NCBI GenBank assembly: GCA_016946835.1 | Contig: JACVTC010000019.1 | Location: 1,392,501-1,410,000 of the forward strand | DNA: 17,500 nt | Direction of reading: 5' to 3' | Origin: Neocallimastix lanati (nom. inval.) | Taxonomy: Eukaryota; Neocallimastigomycota; Neocallimastigomycetes; Neocallimastigales; Neocallimastigaceae | Shown here: piece by piece, positions 9,563-17,500 of the stretch | Layout: each line of letters starts with the position of its first letter | How positions within the stretch are numbered: position 1 is the first letter of the stretch | Notes under the pieces: model-generated | Database searches by the model: none | What the model was told of the DNA's origin: nothing | The model's input: the letters and a program-made list of their open reading frames with translations, nothing else | Program-made: the position numbers and the translations under genes

Positions 9563-11109
9563 TAAATAATATTTATATATATTATATTTATATATAAAAG
9601 TCTTGGTTTAAAACATATAGCGATGATATTGAGGTTACAAAAAAATATATTCTTGATTATATTGTAAAAGTACTAGATCATTATAAAGATGAAGAAAGTA
9701 TTCTTTACTGGGATGTTATTAATGAATCTGTATGTGATAATTCAACTATCAATAATATATATTTACGTACAGGTTCAAATAATAGTAATGAATTTTTAGG
9801 ATGGGATACCTACACTGAAGATATTTTCAAAATTGCTCGGGAACATACCAATTCAAACGTAAAATTATTTTATAATGATTTTAATGCTGAAAATAATAAT
9901 GGTTATTTTAATGGTAAAACAGGAGCTGTATACAATTATATTAAATCGATGAAAAGTAAAGACGTTCCAATTGATGGTGTCGGCCTTCAAATGCATATAT
10001 CTTGTAATTATTACCCAAATTATAAACAACTCTATAGCCTAATATCAAAATATGAAGATATTAATGTTGAGGTTCATGTCACTGAAATAGATGTTTCCAT
10101 GAAGAATTGTGAAACTCATGAACAACAAAGAAAACTTTATTTAGATGTCTTTAAAGCTTGTTTTGACCATCCAAATTGTAAAGTTTTCACTGTATGGGGA
10201 GCATACGATACGGAATCGTGGCTTGGAGGTGAGTATGTTCCATTACCATTTGATTCCGATATGTATCCCAAGGATATTTATTTTGATATGTTAAATTATG
10301 TTTTAGAAAAATTACCTTCCGATGCTACTTACCCAACACCGACATCTACTGTAAGACCAACAATTAATAATTCTAATAATTATAATTATATTATTGAGCC
10401 GAATACATTTATTATTAATGCTAATTGGGATAATTGGTCTTGGGATTATGAGAGTTTTGATTTCGATGATGATGGAAACGCAGTCATTGTATTAACCGAA
10501 GCAAAATATGGTGCTTTATCTTTACATCGTAAAAATGGCAATGTATTCAATGAAAGATTTATTCATTTTAAAATGAAACTTAATAATTCATATCCAGTGA
10601 AAGTTATAGTTCATTCCACACTCAATGAATGGATTACTCTTAAAACTATTGAAAATGTTGAAATTAATAAATTTGAAGATTATATTATTGAAGTTCCATT
10701 CAATGAAAAAAATAATTATAATAAAATTTCTATCCAAAATTCAAATGGTAAAAGTATCACTATAACTATTAATGATTTCTATACAGCAGATGAAATTAAT
10801 GAAGATAGTTCTTCTTATCCAATATTAGAATCAACGGAATATTATTCAACATCTGAAGTTCATTCAACTTCAAGAACTATTTCAACCTCTAAAACTACAA
10901 CAGTAATTCCTAAAACAACAACAATTGCTATGACTACAACTTCCATAACTACAACTACTAACTCTTCTACTGTAGTTCCACCTACTACTGTTCAAAATCA
11001 AAGCCCAACTGAAGATCCTGAATTGCAAAATGGGACAAATGATATAAAAAGAATACATTTTGTTTTAATTACAATAACATTTATAATAAATACAATTTTG
11101 AATATTTAA
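8908..11109 (+). CDS. secreted GH10 endo-1,4-beta-xylanase, three exons, probable GPI anchor
   Basis: The protein cleaves internal beta-1,4 linkages of xylan. Exons 8908-9118, 9304-9446 and 9601-11109 join in frame (phases 1 and 0) to 620 residues. The intron borders are G|GTAAAT...AACAG and CCT|GTAAAT...AAAAG. A signal peptide covers residues 1-20 (cut after SIINA), with Lys-Arg at 25-26 as a possible Kex2 site. The GH10 barrel spans about 27-365. Visible motifs are VAGNECK (K77), RGHNLFW (H109, W113), WDVINES with acid/base E160, FYNDFN, GLQMH (H250), VTEID with nucleophile E280, and TVWG...SW (W317, W325). N116 stands where most GH10 enzymes have Gln. A second, beta-rich domain (about 379-515) begins NANWDNWSWD, a WSW pattern resembling fungal and bacterial carbohydrate-binding-type modules. 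A Ser/Thr-rich stalk (about 521-585) follows. The end is an NGT site, a short polar stretch with KR, and a hydrophobic tail, fitting a GPI-anchor signal. No dockerin is seen, so wall or membrane attachment is inferred. Confidence 0.9.
9119..9303 (+). other. intron 1 of the xylanase gene
   Basis: 185 nt, GTAAATAAAA...TTAGAACAG. It was chosen because it splits the Val codon in phase 1 and creates the GH10 signature VAGNECK directly after TYNLH. The AG six bases upstream (TTAG|AA) would put the next exon out of frame. Unspliced, the frame ends two codons into the intron. Confidence 0.8.
9447..9600 (+). other. intron 2 of the xylanase gene, with facing poly(T) and poly(A) runs
   Basis: 154 nt, GTAAATAAAATAAC...ATATAAAAG, phase 0. 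It joins WPANSP to SWF, matching the GH10 pattern WHSQLPSW. It contains a T run of about 14 followed, after CT, by an A run of about 38, which can fold into a long A-U hairpin in the pre-mRNA. Confidence 0.8.
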
Positions 11110-13060
<1,951 letters not shown>

Positions 13061-13799
13061 AGAATCGACTACTATTTCATGAAAAAATCTTACCTGAATC
13101 ATTATTATTAATAAAAATTTATTAAATACCAAATATATAAATAATCATATTTTATTAATATATATTCAATTAATTATATTATAATAATAATTTAAAAATA
13201 GATCAAAAGTTGAACCATTTCAATATTATTATTCATAATTAATATATTGAAGAGGATACAACCATTGATGATTCTTTTCACTGATGGAAAGGTCAATTCC
13301 TTTATGTTTGGAATATTAAATTAGACTCTTTATTATTTCGGTACTATATCTATGAATGGATTGTAGTAGTAGTTAGTCTCCATCATAATTTAATTGAAGA
13401 AAGTTTAACGTGATATTATTAGCGTTGGTATATTTCATTTAAAAGTTTCAAGAGATTCATATTATTATTAATGACTTGATCCGAAGGAGATTTTCTATTG
13501 AGATTACAATCACCGATCATTAATTCCATTCAGTTGCTATTAACATAGTTGATGAGCAGCTTAGTAATCTAGATATTATTATGATTCATTGTTAGTAATA
13601 AAGGGTAATTTCTAGGCTCTTTTTTTTTTTTTTTTTATTCAACGTCATTATAATGTCATTACGCTGGGCATACCAAATTAACATTCGGGTAGCCTTCAAA
13701 TTATTAAGATTCATCACCAAGCAGAGAGGATATTCATCATCCTTTCTTTTTTCATTAATGTTCAACAGCATGCTCTTGTTATTACCTTAATTCATTAAA
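13061..13799 (+). other. higher-complexity patch, possibly remains of the ectodomain of the next pseudogene
   Basis: From about 13230 the sequence is clearly less AT-rich than intergenic DNA elsewhere, yet every frame is broken by stops within a few dozen codons. Short runs in the plus frames (for example LGIPN followed after a stop by HSGSLQ, around 13660-13700) faintly recall a leucine-rich repeat, which would fit the membrane-protein traces that follow. The resemblance is too weak to name. A T run lies at 13620-13637. The strand is assumed from the downstream pseudogene. Confidence 0.3.
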
Positions 13800-14880
13800 A
13801 AAGGACAATATTTCAGCCTCATTATTATTATTCAAGGAATAGTAATATTGAAAAAGATAATAATATAAATGAAAATAATGGAAATTGAGAAGATCCCTTA
13901 AATAATAAATCTTCAATCAATAATAATATTTCTAATAGTAATTCAAATATAGATATATCAGAAAATAAAAAAACAAATAATATTGATAATAATAATAATT
14001 CAAAATCAATAGATAATAGAAATAATGATAAACAAAATATTGGTAGCAAGACTTCAATAATTGCTATTTCATTAATTATAAATATAGGTATAAAATAGGA
14101 ATAGCCATATTTATTATTAAAAAAAAAAAAAAAAAAAAAAAGTCAAATTAAACAAAGTAGTGACAACAATAATAATATCCTAAATGTTTCTCCTTCAGTT
14201 AAGACTTTCAATAATAATAACTCAAAAATACTTTTTTCATCTCCACATCAAAATTATTAAGATTATACTAATGTGTGCATCTCAAATTATAATCCTACTA
14301 CTGTTAATACATCTTAAGATAGTAATTTAAATACTACAGATACGCCCAATGCTTCACAAACATATGATGTTTCTTCCACATTAAACCTACAATCCATAAG
14401 TATATGGCCAAATTCAATATATACAATATTCTCTAATACAACTTCTTTTTATACCTCAGTACCTTCAACAGTGTCATCATCAATACCAATGATTGATATG
14501 CCAATACCAACTATGGCAGTTAATGAATAATACATCAGTTCTTCCCCTTCAGCTTTTAATTACTATTATTCCTATATTGATGCAAAAGGTATGTCATTAA
14601 ATAATTTCATTGTTCCTGTAGATGATGATCCCTGTTAATGCTATTCCTTTTAATTCTACTTATTTATAGTTCTTCACCTATTAATAATTCTAAATAAATC
14701 TCCAATAAAAAAGATGAAAAACTTTAAAACTCTGAACCAAGAAATACGACCCAAATGAAACAATAAGCTTAAATAAAGCAATTAATAGTGTTCTAATAGA
14801 CAATAAATCATTTACCTCAACTTTAACAAAAGAAAAAAAAAATAAAATAAAAATTTTGTTTTTCATATTATAAATCTCTA
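13800..14880 (+). pseudogene. decayed gene for a one-pass membrane protein with Ser/Asn/Thr-rich flanks
   Basis: Protein-like sequence on the plus strand has several breaks. First comes an Asn/Ser-rich low-complexity segment (SRNSNIEKDNNINENNGN, TGA at 13886, then more Asn/Ser). A hydrophobic segment follows (SIIAISLIINIG), broken by a frameshift near 14095 and continuing as GIAIFII, then a Lys run from a poly(A) tract. This is a typical membrane span with a basic stop-transfer end. The remainder is Ser/Thr/Pro/Tyr-rich, like a cytoplasmic tail, with stops TAA at 14258, 14315, 14528, 14695 and 14725 and frameshifts near 14620-14660 and 14750. The end reads KYDPNETISLNKAINSVL. The layout suggests a type I surface receptor or sensor, but no family is recognised. 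Confidence 0.55.
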
Positions 14881-15531
14881 TATAGTAATAAAAAAAATAT
14901 TCTTTTTAAAATAAAGATTTTCTTTAAATTATATTATACGAAAATTTCAAGATACTATTAATATAATTATATATATATATTTATATATAAAATATAAATC
15001 TATAAGTAATATATATATATATTGAGAATTATTTTTCAAATTAAATCACTAATTTTAATATATGATTTGTTAGAAAAATAACAATTATAGTTAATACTAT
15101 ATATTTATTGATATATTCAATTATATTAATTATTACAATATTTTATTTATATGAGTAAGAACTAAAATCTAATAATTATATTCTCGAATTATTATATAAT
15201 ATATGAGCATTAAAATAATTGGTAAAGTAACACATGACCTTACTACTATTTCAATGAACAATAAAATATGTAAAATACAAAATATATAATATATTATTTA
15301 TAATTATTTAATTTATAATAATATTTATTTTATATATTTATATTTATAAATTAACAAAATATAATAAATGATAATTGCGAAAGTCCAAAATTCATAACAT
15401 GATTAATTAATATATATAAATATATATAAAAAAAAAAAAAAAATTAAAATTATTAAAATTAAAATTAAAAAATAAATAATTCTAAAAACTAGAAATAATA
15501 GAAATAAATAAAACAATTTTTTTACATGTAC

Positions 15532-15532
<1 letters not shown>
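14881..15532. other. AT-rich intergenic DNA
   Basis: A and T runs and TA palindromes, with no credible frame. The reading frames in this and the following tract that give poly-Leu or poly-Ile come from the microsatellite and A/T runs. A poly(A) run lies at 15428-15443. Confidence 0.6.

Positions 15533-15616
<84 letters not shown>
15533..15616. repeat. (TAA)n microsatellite, about 28 units
   Basis: Uninterrupted TAA/AAT tract of about 84 bases, read on this strand as the complement of the ATT tract at 12814. On the minus strand it yields a spurious poly-Leu frame, which is not a gene. Confidence 0.95.
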
Positions 15617-15618
<2 letters not shown>

Positions 15619-15795
15619 TTAGTTTTTTCTTAATAATATCAATTCTAAAGTAAAATTTATAAATAAAATAAAAAAAAAAAAATAAAATTAAAGTTTTATT
15701 GAAAATTGACAATAATACTTGAAAAATATTTAAAATATTTATATATAACAAATTTATTTAAAATATGATTGTTTTGATTAAATTTTAATTATTAT
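15617..15795. other. AT-rich DNA flanking the LTR element
   Basis: No gene. The last five bases before the LTR (15791-15795, ATTAT) are the expected position of one target-site duplication copy. Its partner would lie beyond the right edge of the window. Confidence 0.5.
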
Positions 15796-16348
15796 TGATA
15801 TACAACTCAAAAGTTCGATGTACTTTTGTTGGGATTTATTTATTAAATTTATTAATTTATTATTTATTTATTTATTTATTTAATTTTATATAGAAACTAC
15901 ATATATTTAAAAAGACTATTTAACAACTTTCTTATTCTTTTAATTACAAACTAACTTAACATAATATAACTTTTACACAACAACGACTACTATTGCTCAG
16001 CTATTCTCTTAATTCAGAGAAATGCTTTATTTTTATGTTATTTAGTTATAATTAACTATTTAATTAATTGTTCCTGTGATTAGAATAAACTATTAATAAT
16101 TATTATTTAAGGAAATATTTAAAAACTATATAAATATAAATATAAAATAATAAGAATAATTAAAACATTGATTTATGCTATAAAATTTATTATTAATTAA
16201 ATATATAATTAATATATAGTAATCAAGCCACATATTGAAATTGTTGTAAAATCATTAGATTTAAATTTGATTTATGACATTAATTTATGTTTGAATAATA
16301 AAAACTAATTTTATATTAATTAAGGTTTGAATATTTCATTTTATATCA
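15796..16348 (-). repeat. 3' long terminal repeat, 553 bp, TGATAT...ATATCA
   Basis: The LTR is bounded by perfect 6-bp inverted ends, TGATAT at 15796-15801 and ATATCA at 16343-16348, with the universal TG...CA termini. On the minus strand its first base directly follows the polypurine tract. It contains a hairpin TTCTCT-taattc-AGAGAA (16004-16021), a TTTA repeat near 15858-15882, and A/T-rich sequence with TATA-like motifs (for example TATATAAAAT near 15885-15895 on the minus strand). The U3/R/U5 borders cannot be placed without the second LTR. Confidence 0.7.
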
Positions 16349-16361
16349 TTCGTCCCACCTT
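16349..16361 (-). other. polypurine tract (plus-strand priming site of the LTR element)
   Basis: On the minus strand the sequence AAGGTGGGACGAA lies between the Pol stop codon and the LTR end TGATAT. A G-rich purine tract directly abutting the 3' LTR is the expected primer site for second-strand synthesis in LTR retroelements. The C near the end is tolerated in related elements, but the exact cleavage point is inferred. Confidence 0.65.
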
Positions 16362-16370
16362 AAGATACAA

Positions 16371-17500
16371 CTATACATTAGTTGTATTAAATTTTATAAT
16401 ATTTTTAAGGTGTACTGGTCGTTCTAAGCATGTATGTGTATTAGGATCCATTAATTGAACTGTATTAAATTTCTTTTTAACTACTTGATAAGGTCCAACA
16501 AAATAAGGGTCTAATTTATATCTCGAAAATTTTTTTACTTTGACTAACTCGCCAATTTTTATTTCATTTTGTTTCTTTGTTGCATATTTTTCTGTAGTAT
16601 TTGAAATATCGTTATACTTGATAATTTTTCTAGAGTTATCTCGGTCTTTAATGTATTCTTCTGCATTTAAATTTATAAAATGGTCCTCTAAAATTTCTTT
16701 CTTAAATTCACTAATTTCTTTGTTATCTTTAGTATTAATTTCATTTTGTTCTTGTTCTATTTCATTTGCACTTTCATTACTACTAGAATCTTTATGATTT
16801 ATAGCATTAACTTGGTAATTATTATTGTTAATATATGTATCTATTTTATTTTCTAATATTTTATTCATATATAATATTATATTATTGAAAACTTGGTATA
16901 ATTGATTTTGCAATTGACATAAATCCTGAGTTTTATGTTTTTCATCCATAAAAGCATCACTTGCATTATATTGTAATATATAGGAATTTATATTGTGCAA
17001 TATATTATTATTATAATCAATGATATTGGATTTTAATTGAATTAATTGATTTATAAATTTTTTTACTTTATTTTGATTTATTTCTTGTATATGCCTATTA
17101 CAATTTATATTATTCTTCATATTATTAATATAATCTAATATATTGTCATTTAAATTAGTTAATTTATTCTTATATATATTTTGATTATAATAAATTTTAT
17201 TATCTTTAATGTCTCCAGAATTTATTGAATTTTTGGAATATTCCATGATTTTTGGATTTTCTATATACCTTGCTTTTTCCCTCAAAATTTTTAAATTTGA
17301 AATAATTTTGAAATTTTCAATTTTATTGTCTAAATTAATTTTTGGAATTTTTGCATTAGAAATTTTTAACTTTTCTGATTTATTAAAATTTTTACTTTTC
17401 ATAATGTCCTTCTTTCTTAAATCCTTATTCTTTCCCTCCTGAGATGCTACTTCCTTTTTCTTAGATATTTCTTTTATACTAATTTCTTCACTATTCTTAT
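16371..17500 (-). CDS. C-terminal part of retrotransposon Pol: integrase GPY/F module with long Asn/Lys-rich N-terminal extension
   Basis: The frame is open from the right edge to the TAG at 16371 (375 residues visible). The ATG at 17402 is probably not the true start, since the frame continues upstream without a stop. The last 75 residues form the GPY/F module of Ty3/gypsy integrases: IKIGELVKVKKF, KLDPYFVGPYQVV and ERPVHLKNIIKF, followed by NTTNV. This module contacts DNA and the target site. Upstream, SRKIIKYNDISNTTEKYATKK resembles the basic helix that usually links it to the catalytic core. Before that lie about 270 residues rich in Asn, Ile, Lys and Glu, predicted helical, with no zinc-binding HHCC and no D,D-35-E core. 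That spacing is unusual. The two plus-strand frames overlapping this gene are shadows. Confidence 0.75.
   Translation of the reverse strand, partial: KNSEEISIKEISKKKEVASQEGKNKDLRKKDIMKSKNFNKSEKLKISNAKIPKINLDNKIENFKIISNLKILREKARYIENPKIMEYSKNSINSGDIKDNKIYYNQNIYKNKLTNLNDNILDYINNMKNNINCNRHIQEINQNKVKKFINQLIQLKSNIIDYNNNILHNINSYILQYNASDAFMDEKHKTQDLCQLQNQLYQVFNNIILYMNKILENKIDTYINNNNYQVNAINHKDSSSNESANEIEQEQNEINTKDNKEISEFKKEILEDHFINLNAEEYIKDRDNSRKIIKYNDISNTTEKYATKKQNEIKIGELVKVKKFSRYKLDPYFVGPYQVVKKKFNTVQLMDPNTHTCLERPVHLKNIIKFNTTNV

Larger units (their letters stand above)
15796..17500 (-). mobile_element. 3' end of a Ty3/gypsy-type LTR retrotransposon (runs off right edge)
   Basis: In minus-strand order the visible parts are the 3' end of a Pol-like reading frame with a GPY/F integrase C-terminal module, a 22-bp gap containing a polypurine tract, and a complete 3' LTR. 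This order and the GPY/F module fit Ty3/gypsy (Metaviridae-like) elements. The 5' LTR, primer-binding site, gag, protease, reverse transcriptase and integrase core would be to the right. The intact reading frame and LTR ends suggest a fairly recent insertion. Confidence 0.75.

Noticed and set aside
13650-13720. Leucine-rich repeat ectodomain
   Set aside because: Only a few scattered LRR-like words, broken by stops, with no repeating period that could be aligned by eye. Kept only as a weak hint.
13828-14049. 73-codon minus-strand Leu/Ser-rich frame
   Set aside because: Antisense shadow of the Asn/Ser-rich segment of the second pseudogene.
15482-15751. 89-codon minus-strand frame with a long poly-Leu run
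   Set aside because: Produced by the (TAA)n microsatellite and A/T runs. There is no complex coding sequence on either side.
16540-17442. Two plus-strand frames (16540-16797 and 17209-17442) looking like membrane proteins
   Set aside because: Antisense shadows of the retrotransposon Pol frame; the hydrophobicity results from reading Lys/Asn/Glu codons in reverse.

Overview
The window looks like AT-rich nuclear DNA from a lignocellulose-degrading fungus, most likely an anaerobic gut fungus (Neocallimastigomycota). This placement is an inference. It rests on the very AT-rich intergenic DNA with long poly(A)/poly(T) runs and TTTA, ATT and TAA microsatellites, on spliceosomal introns, on Asn/Ser/Lys-rich proteins, and on a secreted family GH10 xylanase with a Thr/Ser linker. 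No rRNA, tRNA, operon or CRISPR array was seen.

Layout from left to right. Positions 1-2776, minus strand, hold the 3' part of a spliced gene for a long, mostly disordered Ser/Asn-rich protein that runs off the left edge. Positions 2777-3743 are AT-rich and contain a large inverted repeat (3543-3631). Positions 3744-4859 are a decayed plus-strand gene (pseudogene) ending in a coiled coil, followed by a short hydrophobic reading-frame remnant. Positions about 5190-7653 are gene-free but carry several islands of higher-complexity sequence: a 40-nt hairpin, a 95-bp miniature inverted-repeat unit, and two SINE-like units. The two SINE-like units share the 3' tail CAGTCTA(TA)-A9 and lie tail to tail; one is flanked by a perfect 14-bp direct repeat. 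TTTA microsatellites surround them.

Positions 8908-11109 are the clearest gene: a three-exon GH10 endo-xylanase of 620 residues with signal peptide, complete catalytic dyad, a second beta-rich WSW-type domain, a Ser/Thr-rich stalk and a hydrophobic C-terminus that looks like a GPI-anchor signal. No dockerin is visible, so it is predicted to act at the cell surface and not in a cellulosome.

Positions 11110-13060 are AT-rich and end in a microsatellite of about 247 bp built from ATT. Positions 13230-14880 hold a second decayed gene, with traces of a one-pass membrane protein. A (TAA)n tract follows at 15533-15616. The right end (15796-17500) is the 3' end of a minus-strand LTR retrotransposon: a 553-bp LTR with TGATAT...ATATCA ends, an adjacent polypurine tract, and the C-terminus of a Ty3/gypsy-type Pol with a GPY/F integrase module preceded by an unusually long Asn/Lys/Ile-rich stretch. 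Apart from the xylanase, the window is mainly decayed genes, simple repeats and mobile-element remains, and the genes present show no sign of working together.
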